Part shown: positions 19,939 through 29,285 of the stretch, one piece after another | Layout: each line of letters opens with the position of its first letter | Numbering within the stretch: the stretch's first letter is position 1 | NCBI GenBank assembly: GCA_021299955.1 | Contig: JAJTFQ010000012.1 | Coordinates: forward strand, 6,648-43,507 | DNA: 36,860 nucleotides | Source of the DNA: Chitinophagaceae bacterium | GTDB taxonomy: Bacteria > Bacteroidota > Bacteroidia > Chitinophagales > Chitinophagaceae | Direction: 5' to 3' | Notes under the pieces: model-generated | Database searches by the model: none | What the model was told of the DNA's origin: nothing | The model's input: only the letters and a program-made list of their open reading frames with translations | Translations under genes and position numbers: made by a program

Positions 19939-21627
19939 TCAAGATTTCTCCGGCCAGGTGGTTTCGACACCCTGACTGCGCAGGAACTGCTGGAAATCAG
20001 CAAGTAGCTGGGTATCCTGGCGGACTTCGCGGGGAAGTCTGCCCCGGGCAGAAGCATATGCGCAAAGACAACCCACCGCCTCACCAATGCTCCACTCCAC
20101 GGGATGCAGGCGGTAGCAGCCGTTGGTGATGTGTGTGGTGCCTATGTTTTTATTGGCGGGCAAGAGGTTTTGGATGCGAACCGGTAGTAATGATCCGAGA
20201 GGGATCTGAAACGGAAGCGAGGGAAAGTCGATGTAGTTATTTCCCCGGCTCGACGGATGCAAGTCAATATGATAATAACCGACGCCAACGCTGTCTGGAT
20301 AGATGGCCGCACTTCCTCCTGACTGCTCCTTTCCGCAGTCATGCTCCCGGATCGTGTACAGTGCCTTAATCCGGCAGGATTCGCGCACATACGGGTATTT
20401 CGCCAAGCCGTCAGCCGTGCCCATGATATCCGGACGAAGACGCAATCCGCGCCATCCCATGCCGCCATCCGGCCGCGGCGCTTCGGTCTGCAACCAATAT
20501 AACAGCGAGAGGCTTAGCTGACGGGCTGCATTGACATGACGCTGGAACACCTTCTCCGGCACATCGATCAGATGCCCGAGCATATAATCATTCTGTGGCC
20601 AGTTGACGATCGATATGTCTCCCGGAAAATGACCCTCTACAAAGTTTTTCCGATGGATGATCCTTCGATAGTTCCATAGGTTCAGGGTATCGCCCGTGGG
20701 GATGCCCTCAGGATGAAAACCCAGTGCCTTCGGTTTCAACGTGGAAGGATGCATGTACGTCAGATCCAACAGTCGACCAGGCCATGCCGGACGCAGATCC
20801 GGAACATGGTCACGCCAGAAAGAATAGTCTGCCGGACGATCGATCACATGGTCTGCACCGGGCACGAAATCCATCGCGAAGCACATCGTGAAGGCCTGCT
20901 GATTGGTCGAATCTGCCTGATCTGAAGCATGCAACTCACCTGTTTGCGACTTCGACTCGGCACCGGTCACATATTCCGTTCCTGTCAAGGGAAGCAGATC
21001 ACCAAGCTCAGTGGCATCCACGAAGCAGGGAGCAGAAAGAATGCTCTTTGCACTATTTCGGATATTCTTCACCGTTAGTGACAGCACCCGGTCGCCCGAC
21101 ATCTCCGCCGACACCGGACGATGTTCCGTTAGTAAGCGTAGTTTTCCGTTGCTGATCCATGGAGCCAGCATGGACATCATTACCGCAAGCGCCACCCGCG
21201 GTTCATGGCACAGCCGGGAGACAGCACCGTCTCCCGGATTCAGATGTGGCCGGGCTGCCGCTTCAGGTGTCAGTGGATAGTGATGACGATAGTAATCCCG
21301 GATGCCTTCTCTCAGTTTTCGGTAGGAAGCTGGCGCACCGTGGGTTTCAATCCAAGGATGTTCATCTGGCGGGACACCCTGAGATGTCAGTTGACCCCCG
21401 ATCCAGTCAGTCTCCTCCGTTAGGATCACACTCATCCCGTTACGCAAGGCCGCCAGGGCCGCGGCTACCCCACCCAAGCCACCGCCGGCAATGACGAGGT
21501 CCGCTTTCAGCAGGGGAGCATTGCCTGCAGTTGATGATCCATGAGGATTTAGATGCTCTCGCGGATGACCAACAGTCAAAGACGCGGTACCCATGACCGT
21601 TAGTCCCAGGAATTTTCTTCTTTTCAT
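19939..21627 (-). CDS. FAD-dependent oxidoreductase, exported
   Basis: N-terminal MKRRKFLGLTVMGTASLTVG signal; dinucleotide-binding ADLVIAGGGLGGVAAALAALRNGMSVILTEETDWIGGQLTSQGVPPDEH. Confidence 0.88.
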   Translation of the reverse strand: MKRRKFLGLTVMGTASLTVGHPREHLNPHGSSTAGNAPLLKADLVIAGGGLGGVAAALAALRNGMSVILTEETDWIGGQLTSQGVPPDEHPWIETHGAPASYRKLREGIRDYYRHHYPLTPEAAARPHLNPGDGAVSRLCHEPRVALAVMMSMLAPWISNGKLRLLTEHRPVSAEMSGDRVLSLTVKNIRNSAKSILSAPCFVDATELGDLLPLTGTEYVTGAESKSQTGELHASDQADSTNQQAFTMCFAMDFVPGADHVIDRPADYSFWRDHVPDLRPAWPGRLLDLTYMHPSTLKPKALGFHPEGIPTGDTLNLWNYRRIIHRKNFVEGHFPGDISIVNWPQNDYMLGHLIDVPEKVFQRHVNAARQLSLSLLYWLQTEAPRPDGGMGWRGLRLRPDIMGTADGLAKYPYVRESCRIKALYTIREHDCGKEQSGGSAAIYPDSVGVGYYHIDLHPSSRGNNYIDFPSLPFQIPLGSLLPVRIQNLLPANKNIGTTHITNGCYRLHPVEWSIGEAVGCLCAYASARGRLPREVRQDTQLLADFQQFLRSQGVETTWPEKS

Positions 21628-21660
21628 ATCATCATGAATGAACCACGGCCCTTCCTGAGA

Positions 21661-22539
21661 TCAATGCGTCTTTAAGAAAGCTATGGCCTTGGCATATGAG
21701 TCCTCTGTAGCTGATTTATTAAAGGAGGGATTACTCGGATTGGCGAAACCATGTCCCGCATCATATCTATGGACCGTCAGTTTCTTACCTACCGCTGTCA
21801 TGTTTTGCTCAAACGCATCCACCATGGCCGGCGCAGGCGATCTGTCGAGGTTTCCAAAGAAGCCGATGACGTCACAACGGATGTTTTTCAATTTTTCAAT
21901 ATCTGATTCAGGACGACCATAGAACATAACCGTCCCCTTGGCTTTGGGGCCCGCAATGATCGCCGTCTGCAAGCTCCACATCCCGCCGAAACACCATCCC
22001 ACACTGTAGATCGAAGCCTTGTCGCCAGCATAGGCGATGGCGCCACGGATAATGGCCGTCATGCGAGACATGTCTGCGGAACGCATGATCTTCATGGCAC
22101 TGTCGGGCGTAGCGGCGACCCGACCATCGTACATATCCACAGCGATCACATTCATGTCACCCAGATCGCTGTAATATTTGTCAGCCTCGTCACGTATGTT
22201 ATCATTCAATCCCCACCATTCCTGGATGACGATCAGCCAGCGGTCAGACTTCCGCTTCGCGGGAATGAAATAAGCATTCGCTTCAGGACCATCGACCACC
22301 GGAAAACGGATCATCTTTCCCAGCCGATCCACGGCTTCGGCCTTGAGGGGGCCCGGATGCATGGCCGCGAAACCGCTGGTGGAAGCCTCCAGCTGATAAG
22401 CATCCAATGTTTCCATTTGCAGGCATTCGATGGCTTCCGCCCGATTGATGGCGGGTTGTTGCAGATATTTCCAATTCCATCCGGTCCAGGCGGATGCAAA
22501 GAATATCAGAGCGGACGTAAAAAGAATGCGCTTCATCAT
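21661..22539 (-). CDS. Dienelactone hydrolase family protein (alpha/beta hydrolase), exported
   Basis: Start at ATG 22539 (MMKRILFTSALIFFASAWTG). VIQEWWGLNDNIRDEADKYYSDLGDMNVIAVDMYDG; nucleophile YSVGWCFGGMWSLQ; HGFANPSNPSFN. Confidence 0.9.
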   Translation of the reverse strand: MMKRILFTSALIFFASAWTGWNWKYLQQPAINRAEAIECLQMETLDAYQLEASTSGFAAMHPGPLKAEAVDRLGKMIRFPVVDGPEANAYFIPAKRKSDRWLIVIQEWWGLNDNIRDEADKYYSDLGDMNVIAVDMYDGRVAATPDSAMKIMRSADMSRMTAIIRGAIAYAGDKASIYSVGWCFGGMWSLQTAIIAGPKAKGTVMFYGRPESDIEKLKNIRCDVIGFFGNLDRSPAPAMVDAFEQNMTAVGKKLTVHRYDAGHGFANPSNPSFNKSATEDSYAKAIAFLKTH

Positions 22540-22612
22540 GAAATATTTAGGTTGAGAATGATCGTCAGACAATGGATCGGGGTGATTGTTCAACCGAATC
22601 CTTTCAAACCAC

Positions 22613-23455
22613 TCAGACCGGCATGGGTTCCGCCATACCCGGGGTGAGTTCCGTCTCAAAAAGGGGCGTGTCCGGATTCATGATCCAGGTCTTGATCGAT
22701 CCACCCTTGTACAATTCGACGATGCGATATCCGCGATAGTTCGTTCCCCAATTTCCACCCATGTGGCTGTCGAACAAGAACGGCACACCTGCATGCCATT
22801 TGATGCCGTCCTGATCATGTTCATGCCCGTGGAAGACCGCCCGGAGATTCTTCTGCGCCTTGACCAGTTCCTGGAAAGGTGTCGACTCGATGGCATGCTT
22901 CGTCCATTTCATCTGCGGGATATGAATGAACAGGAGGATATGATCCGCCTTACGGTGTTCCCTGAACTTGGCGGTGAGCCAGTCCATGTCCGGCGGAAGG
23001 TATTTCCCGGTATGATCAGAAGTCGTGGCGAAAATAAGGGCGGTTCGATCCTTCACCACATCAAAATTGACCGGAGAATCCCAAGCCTGCCTCCACTGTT
23101 CGGGGGTGGCCATGTCGTGGTTCCCCTGCGTCACATAATATTTGAAGGACAGCTGGTCGAGGGTCTTTCTTGCCTGAGGAAAGAAGGAAATATCATCATG
23201 CACAATATCGCCGTTGATGACGCCGAAGTCGAAGGGATCCTTTGCGTGCATCTCATTCATGTGGCGGATGCCCGTGTCCAGCATCTCCTGGTAAGCCGTT
23301 TTCGGCTGACCGAAATGTGTATCGGATGCGATCGCGAAGCGCAACAGGCGTTTCCTGCGGGCCAGCGAGGGGCCTTCGGAAGCCAGCAGGGTCTGTCCCT
23401 GATGGAGGAGCAAGGCAAGGACGGATGCATCCCTGATGAATCTTCTGCGGTCCAT
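22613..23455 (-). CDS. Calcineurin-like metallophosphoesterase, exported
   Basis: FAIASDTHFG, FGVINGDIVHDD, YVTQGNHDM, VFHGHEHDQDG. Confidence 0.9.
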   Translation of the reverse strand: MDRRRFIRDASVLALLLHQGQTLLASEGPSLARRKRLLRFAIASDTHFGQPKTAYQEMLDTGIRHMNEMHAKDPFDFGVINGDIVHDDISFFPQARKTLDQLSFKYYVTQGNHDMATPEQWRQAWDSPVNFDVVKDRTALIFATTSDHTGKYLPPDMDWLTAKFREHRKADHILLFIHIPQMKWTKHAIESTPFQELVKAQKNLRAVFHGHEHDQDGIKWHAGVPFLFDSHMGGNWGTNYRGYRIVELYKGGSIKTWIMNPDTPLFETELTPGMAEPMPV

Positions 23456-23821
23456 GTGCGGATTTTTGTTTGAAAATACGCATGTGGATTCAATCGGCCA
23501 TATTTAGGAGAATGAACTATCGTCAGGATTTTGTGGAGTGAGATTGTCATTCCAGTCTTTTGCAATAATCCCCCTGCGCTTGTTTTCTACAGGGTCCGTC
23601 TGTTACTATCCACGGAAATCATCGGTCCGTCGTTTGTCTGACATCGGCTATATCATTAAAGTATGACCCGATCTGCGCATTACATCAACACTTAAACAAT
23701 TCAATATTTGCATTTTGTATAAAATGCCGCGAACAGGTGATCAACATCATGATACTGTATGTAAATAAATGCTTAACATTGAATGTGTCCTGCAATCGTT
23801 GAATTAGAAAAACACCAGACT

Positions 23822-23846
23822 AGACGGTTTCGAACCGTCTTTTTTT
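23822..23846 (+). terminator. Rho-independent terminator AGACGGTT-TCG-AACCGTCT followed by a T-tract
   Basis: Perfect 8-bp stem with 3-nt loop (23822-23840), then TTTTTT. Confidence 0.85.
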
Positions 23847-23859
23847 ATTCACAAATACC

Positions 23860-23984
23860 AACTCTTGGAGCGTACCCCACTCTTGGAGAGTTAGCAACTC
23901 TTAGAGCGTACCCCCACTCTTGGAGAGTTACCAACTCTTGGAGAGTTACCAACTCTTGGAGAGCTGCGAACTCTTGGAGAGTTG
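23860..23984. repeat. Array of 7 short palindromic repeats, consensus AACTCT-TGG-AGAGTT
   Basis: TTGG/TTAG cores at 23865, 23883, 23901 (TTAG), 23920, 23938, 23956 and 23974 (spacing 18,18,19,18,18,18). Same family and orientation as the array at 19804-19928. Confidence 0.92.
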
Positions 23985-24057
23985 AACTAGATGTATCAGC
24001 AGTTAATGCTTGTAGAATTGCTACGAATGCGTATCATGCATAAATTGTCAGATTGAT

Positions 24058-24870
24058 ATGAACCTGCGATTCTTCATAAGATTCATTTCAGAGGTCTATT
24101 GCACCATCAGGGGAAGGATCTGGAAAGCCGGGCTCCGAAGTTCGCATCACCTTCAGGTACTACCGGGCAGAAGTTTCACCTTCACTCATTACGGAGACAT
24201 CACCCGCCTGTTGTTTGAACAACAGCATCTTGTATCGATCGGAAAATCATTTGAAACGGATGTCCTTCAGATTTATGCTGGTCTGATCAGGCCCGGTTCC
24301 GTAGTCTTGGACATCGGAGCGAATATCGGATTGTACAGCCTGCTCGGATCGGAAATGGTCGGCCCAAAGGGAAGGATCCTGGCATTTGAACCTGAACCGA
24401 ACACCCATGCAGTGCTGCTTAAAAATCTGTCCGCTAATCGGATAAAGAATGTGACTGCATTGCCCATGGCACTTTCTGACAGAAACGGCATGGTGGAATT
24501 GGCCGTTCCCGAAGTAGTAAAAGCCAGATTTGAATATGGAGACTCCTATCTCTCCATGAATCCCTCAGCAACTGAAGGATCCTCCAATGCAATCCCCTGT
24601 CGACGACTGGATGAAGTCCTCGAAGAGATGAACATTTCAAAGTTGGATCTGATCAAGATCGATGTGGAGGGTGCCGAATATCTATGTCTGTCAGGGGCTG
24701 AGCGATTGCTACAGGAAGATCACAAACCCATCATCCTCCTGGAATGCGACGAGATCCTCAGCCGACGCTTTGGGCATTCGGTATTTGACACGCTACTGCT
24801 GTTGCACCAGCATGGCTACGAATGCGAACAAATCGGGCTTCATCAATGGATCGCACGTCCGCGTTCATAA
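24058..24870 (+). CDS. FkbM family SAM-dependent methyltransferase
   Basis: VVLDIGANIGLYSLLGSEMVGPKGRILAFEPEPNTHAVLLKNL; KLDLIKIDVEGAEYLCLSGAERLL. Confidence 0.92.
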   Translation: MNLRFFIRFISEVYCTIRGRIWKAGLRSSHHLQVLPGRSFTFTHYGDITRLLFEQQHLVSIGKSFETDVLQIYAGLIRPGSVVLDIGANIGLYSLLGSEMVGPKGRILAFEPEPNTHAVLLKNLSANRIKNVTALPMALSDRNGMVELAVPEVVKARFEYGDSYLSMNPSATEGSSNAIPCRRLDEVLEEMNISKLDLIKIDVEGAEYLCLSGAERLLQEDHKPIILLECDEILSRRFGHSVFDTLLLLHQHGYECEQIGLHQWIARPRS

Positions 24871-24878
24871 TGAACGCA

Positions 24879-26531
24879 TCACCTTTTCCTGATCTGCTTC
24901 ATCGGAATCTTTCGCTGCCGCGCCAACATCCAGGTCAGAAAATCAGGTTCCGCAAAGGCATTGTCCCAGCTGTTGTGGTTCACTCCGGGATATTCCTTGT
25001 ACTCGACGATCTTCACTTGGAGCTGCTTCAGTCTGTCCACCATATTCCTCGACAGATTTACATCCACAACGGCGTCCTTGTCGCCGTGGAATACCCTGAA
25101 GGCGGTTTCACCTACCCGGTTGTCATACTGTTCAATATTTCCACCGCCACAGATGGGCACAGCCGCCGCAAATAAAGCGGGATTTCGATAGACCAGTTCG
25201 AAAGTGCCCATACCCCCCATCGACAGGCCGGTCACATAGACCCGTTGTGGATCGACCGATTCATCCCGGATCACCTGTTTCAAGAGTTCCTGTGCGGCTT
25301 CCAGTGGCCAGTTGGGCGCACCTGCGTAGTTGAAGGAGAATTTCCCGGGTTCCTGCCCCCTTTCTATGACCGCCCAATAGCTGTTCTCCGGACATTGCGG
25401 TAAGATGATGATCGCCGGGAAGGCGGCGCGGTTCTCCGGTTTCAGGAACATTTTTGCACCATGGATGAGTTGCTTTTCATTATCAGTTCCCCGTTCTCCG
25501 GCGCCATGCAGGAAAAGCAGGACAGGATACTTTTTGGAACGATCGTAACCTTCGGGATAGAGGATTCGATAAGGCAACACTTTCCCTTCAGACAAGGTGA
25601 AGGTCTTCTTCTCGTAAATTTTCATGGCAGGATCATACATACTTTTTGTTAGCCATCCTTGCTGTTGCAGCCATTCGCCGAAACGGTCGATCCACTGATC
25701 CGAGGGCATTTTCTGGGTCTTCATGCCAAACCCGTGTCCGCCGCGGGCATACATATGCATTTCTACGCTCTTTTTGGCGTTCAGCCATGCGCGATAGAGC
25801 GCCACGCTGTGCGGAGCCAGTTCCAGGCCGTCATCGCTGGCGGCGGCCAGGAACATAGGTGGCGCGTCCGTATCGGGATTCCTGATCATTTCGTCCGGGA
25901 AGAAGGGATAGACAGGCGCAACAAACGCGGGTCTTTCTTCCGGAGTATAGTCATAAGCCGTTGCTCCCGCTACTGTCCCGCCGGCAGAAAATCCCATGAT
26001 GCCTACCCTGGATGGATCCAGTTTCCATTCGTCGGCATGCTGACGAACATATCGTATGGCAGACCGCCCATCGGCAATGCTCAACGGGATCACTTTCCTG
26101 CTTTCTGCCTGGAATTCCGGAGATCCCCAATTCGCTCCCATCTCAGCCACAGGGTCGATAGTCATGCTCCGCACTAGACGATACTTCAATACAAAACAGG
26201 TTACCCCTTTTTTTACGAGCCAGCGCGCGACATCAAACCCTTCACTGTCAATTGACAAGGCACGGAAAGCACCACCAGGACAGATCACCACAGAGGTTCC
26301 ATTCGCCTTACCCGGCTCAGGACTAAACATCGTCAAAGTCGGTTTACTGACATTATATACGGCACGGGTTTTCCATCCATTCTGGTTGTTCTCGGCTTCC
26401 GACCAGTCCCATCCCTCGGATCCTGCCGGCGTTCCTTCATACAAGGGTATGACCCTGTCCTGCGCAATCAGTGACAGGTTTAGGAACATCAGCATAAGGA
26501 AAGACAGCAGGCGTATCTTCATCGAACTCAT
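24879..26531 (-). CDS. Two-domain secreted esterase: BD-FAE-like alpha/beta hydrolase fused to a feruloyl/carboxylesterase-like domain
   Basis: N-domain SVVICPGGAFRALSIDSEGFDVARWLVKKGVTCFVLKYRL and nucleophile GIMGFSAGGTVAG. C-domain PVLLFLHGAGERGTDNEKQLIHG and second nucleophile VTGLSMGGMGTFELV. Confidence 0.88.
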   Translation of the reverse strand: MSSMKIRLLSFLMLMFLNLSLIAQDRVIPLYEGTPAGSEGWDWSEAENNQNGWKTRAVYNVSKPTLTMFSPEPGKANGTSVVICPGGAFRALSIDSEGFDVARWLVKKGVTCFVLKYRLVRSMTIDPVAEMGANWGSPEFQAESRKVIPLSIADGRSAIRYVRQHADEWKLDPSRVGIMGFSAGGTVAGATAYDYTPEERPAFVAPVYPFFPDEMIRNPDTDAPPMFLAAASDDGLELAPHSVALYRAWLNAKKSVEMHMYARGGHGFGMKTQKMPSDQWIDRFGEWLQQQGWLTKSMYDPAMKIYEKKTFTLSEGKVLPYRILYPEGYDRSKKYPVLLFLHGAGERGTDNEKQLIHGAKMFLKPENRAAFPAIIILPQCPENSYWAVIERGQEPGKFSFNYAGAPNWPLEAAQELLKQVIRDESVDPQRVYVTGLSMGGMGTFELVYRNPALFAAAVPICGGGNIEQYDNRVGETAFRVFHGDKDAVVDVNLSRNMVDRLKQLQVKIVEYKEYPGVNHNSWDNAFAEPDFLTWMLARQRKIPMKQIRKR

Positions 26532-26602
26532 AACAAACGAAATGAACTGTGAAAGAATGATTGAATGTACGTCAATCCTGTTTTCTTTGAACCTTTGAAC
26601 GG

Positions 26603-27436
26603 ATGGATAGACTTACGACCAACAAACAACACCCTTTCCTTATCCTGCTTTCGGTGATGATCGTTTTATTCCCGTCATGCCGTGCGCTAAAGATAAAAAG
26701 CCAGGTATCCGATGATCCGATTCCCACAACTGGCTCCGCCTTCTACCGGCAAGCAACCTCCTATGGATGGAAGGAGAGAGACTCTCTGGCCCTGCAGATG
26801 TTTGAGACCGGACAGATTCCGCAAAGGTTCCTGAAGCTTGTAACCATAACCAGCCGCATGACCGATTCCAGCGGAAAAACCTGGAAAGCCCGGCTTCAAG
26901 TCACGCAGGATTATTTCATGGTGGGTACGCGTCGCGATTTCGCCCGGGTACCGATCACCCCCATGGCGGCGCAGAATATCGCCGACCAAACCCACACGGC
27001 TCTTCCGACCCGAAAGATGGTGGACCTGATCCATCTTCAAGCCCGGGTACGGCTCGATCCTGTACCACTCTACGCACATCGCGACAGCACGGTGATCATG
27101 CGGCATCACGACCTGATCATCGAAGGACAGCGGAAAGGGAAAAACGGATTGATCAGCGGAATCAAGAAGGATGTGGTCCTGAGCAGCAAGAATGCATGGA
27201 AAGACCGGACGAAGCGGGTAGCCATCTATGGCTGGCACAAATCAGACGGGAAACCCATCCAGCCGCTTTATACAGGACATGTCGACTGGTATGTAGATTA
27301 CAGCCATGGGATCAGGCTGATAGACCGGAAGGTCCGGGTGAACGGACGAAGAATGGATTACCTCGAATTGCTGAATCACTCCAAACTCAGGGGACTGGTA
27401 TCAGATGAACCGGGGGAGATGATGTTGCGATACTGA
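26603..27436 (+). CDS. Uncharacterised lipoprotein-like exported protein
   Basis: Uninterrupted 277-aa ORF with signal and lipobox-like VLFPSC. Striking block RVAIYGWHKSDGKPIQPLYTGHVDWYVDYSHGIRLIDR. Confidence 0.75.
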   Translation: MDRLTTNKQHPFLILLSVMIVLFPSCRALKIKSQVSDDPIPTTGSAFYRQATSYGWKERDSLALQMFETGQIPQRFLKLVTITSRMTDSSGKTWKARLQVTQDYFMVGTRRDFARVPITPMAAQNIADQTHTALPTRKMVDLIHLQARVRLDPVPLYAHRDSTVIMRHHDLIIEGQRKGKNGLISGIKKDVVLSSKNAWKDRTKRVAIYGWHKSDGKPIQPLYTGHVDWYVDYSHGIRLIDRKVRVNGRRMDYLELLNHSKLRGLVSDEPGEMMLRY

Positions 27437-27447
27437 CAGCGTCAGAA

Positions 27448-28185
27448 TCAATTCCACTGGATCGCAAAATAAAGCGCAGGACGCTTACCGATGTTCGTGA
27501 TGTTATGCGGCAGCATCGATGCCACCCAGGCCGTTTGGCCGGTCACGATCCGATGAGGCTTAGATCCTAATATCATTTCTCCTTCACCATCGATCATCAG
27601 GATGATCTCCTCATTCTGATGCGTGTGCGGCGGATGACTGCTCAATCCCGGATTCAACTGGGTGATATGGATGTCGAACCGCTGCATGGTAACGGTCTTC
27701 CGGTCGAAAAGCTGACGCACACCACCTCTCTCGTGCGCCCGGAACGTCATATCAAACCAGTCCATCATGAATGAAGGACCGGCATTTTTCCCTCTTGACT
27801 CATCCCGATCTGATGCAGTCATTCTCATCTCATAGATCTCTACGTCATCCTTGCGGGGATTGCGAAATGCAACCTCGTCACCGGGCAGCACAAACACCAC
27901 CGATCCCTTGTCGAGCCGGCGGGTTGCGCCGTTGAGCATGACATCTACGGGGCCATATTTGATGATGAAAAACAATTCCGGTCCATTGGATGCAGATTGA
28001 AAAACCCTGCGTTTTCCTCCGCGTATGGTATGGCCGGATAATTGCTGGCTTGAAAGCACCGCACCGGAGCCATTGAGTATGGTACCGCTAGGATTCCAGT
28101 CATACACCGCAGTTTCAACCAGGCTCTGCGAGAACGATACCTGAAAACAGGTAATAAATACAAACAGACCGATGAGTGATTTCAT
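27448..28185 (-). CDS. Cupin domain protein (probable bicupin), exported
   Basis: Signal peptide MKSLIGLFVFITCFQVSFS; metal-binding cupin motif HPPHTHQNEEIILMIDGEGEMILG...H; weaker N-terminal cupin repeat. Confidence 0.87.
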   Translation of the reverse strand: MKSLIGLFVFITCFQVSFSQSLVETAVYDWNPSGTILNGSGAVLSSQQLSGHTIRGGKRRVFQSASNGPELFFIIKYGPVDVMLNGATRRLDKGSVVFVLPGDEVAFRNPRKDDVEIYEMRMTASDRDESRGKNAGPSFMMDWFDMTFRAHERGGVRQLFDRKTVTMQRFDIHITQLNPGLSSHPPHTHQNEEIILMIDGEGEMILGSKPHRIVTGQTAWVASMLPHNITNIGKRPALYFAIQWN

Positions 28186-28206
28186 ATTTATTTTTTATCT
28201 ATAACA

Positions 28207-29274
28207 TTAAGACTTATCTACCCCCAATCCTGCATTACCAACCAAATGCATTAACCCGTCCCGCAGCACAAATCCCCCGCGAAACAGATCCTCAGCCAGA
28301 TCGAAACTGCCATCAAGATCCAGAAACTCCGTGTTCGGACAACTATAGGCCACATGCAAAGCAGCCGCGATGCTGACGACACTCTCGTCGTTGCAACCCC
28401 AGAAGAGACGAATACCTGAAGGCGCCGCAACTTTAGCGATCTCGCGGGCCGCCATTATCCCGCCACACTTCATCAGTTTAATGTTGATGATGCCGAAGAC
28501 CGGATCACCAGACGATAACGCTTTTGCCGCATCGACATCTTTGAGTGATTCATCGGCGGCCAATAGATGTCTGACATCCGATGGCAATGCGCGCAAGTCT
28601 TCCTCCGAACCCGTCGGCAATGGCTGTTCAATGACTTCCATCGGAACCGAAACGGTTCTTCGTAAAAAGGTTTGAAACGAGCGGATATCATATCCCTGAT
28701 TCATATCCACCCGAAGGATCGCCCGATGCCCAAAACGCTCATGCAATCGGATCATCCGTTCGATATCCTCTTCCGGATCCCGTCCCAGTTTGACCTTAAG
28801 ATGCCGAAAGCCGGTGGACAGATAGGCCTCCGCTTCTGCCAATGTTTCCTGTACACCCATCACACCAATGGTAACCGATGTCGGCAAAGGCCCTGAACAT
28901 GCGCCGAACAAAGCGGCAACGGGCACACCGCGCCATCGGGCAAAAGCATCATGCAAAGCGATGTCCACCGCAGCCATGGTACCCGGCCTGTCCGGAAACC
29001 GCTCTCGTAACTTTCGGATCAACGCATCATATTCGCGGATATCGCATCCCTTCAGCATCATGACATCCCCGGAACAGAGATTTTCAAAGGTCATCTCGGC
29101 CGTCTCTCCCACAACTTCAGCAGCAGGACTCCCCGAGCCGTAACCGATGATGCCATTCTCCAGCTCGATCTCCAGGAATGCCAGGTCGACATGATCGAAA
29201 TCTCCCCCGGCGATGGCATAAGGTTTCTTCAGCGGAATGCTGCGCAACGAAGGACGGATGTCTAGGATATTCAT
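28207..29274 (-). CDS. Enolase-superfamily dipeptide epimerase (L-Ala-D/L-Glu epimerase / DgcA-like)
   Basis: KxK motif HLKVKLG; metal ligands LRVDMNQGY, EVIEQPLP, LAADESLKD; second-barrel Lys in NIKLMKCGG. Confidence 0.9.
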   Translation of the reverse strand: MNILDIRPSLRSIPLKKPYAIAGGDFDHVDLAFLEIELENGIIGYGSGSPAAEVVGETAEMTFENLCSGDVMMLKGCDIREYDALIRKLRERFPDRPGTMAAVDIALHDAFARWRGVPVAALFGACSGPLPTSVTIGVMGVQETLAEAEAYLSTGFRHLKVKLGRDPEEDIERMIRLHERFGHRAILRVDMNQGYDIRSFQTFLRRTVSVPMEVIEQPLPTGSEEDLRALPSDVRHLLAADESLKDVDAAKALSSGDPVFGIINIKLMKCGGIMAAREIAKVAAPSGIRLFWGCNDESVVSIAAALHVAYSCPNTEFLDLDGSFDLAEDLFRGGFVLRDGLMHLVGNAGLGVDKS

Positions 29275-29285
29275 ACCGATGGATG

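Noticed and set aside
22586-23473. 295-aa + strand ORF
   Set aside because: Lies fully antisense to the metallophosphoesterase with good motifs; no domain of its own.
19804-23984. CRISPR array interpretation of the 7-unit repeats
   Set aside because: Units are only 13-15 nt with 3-6 nt gaps, no unique 30-nt spacers and no cas genes.
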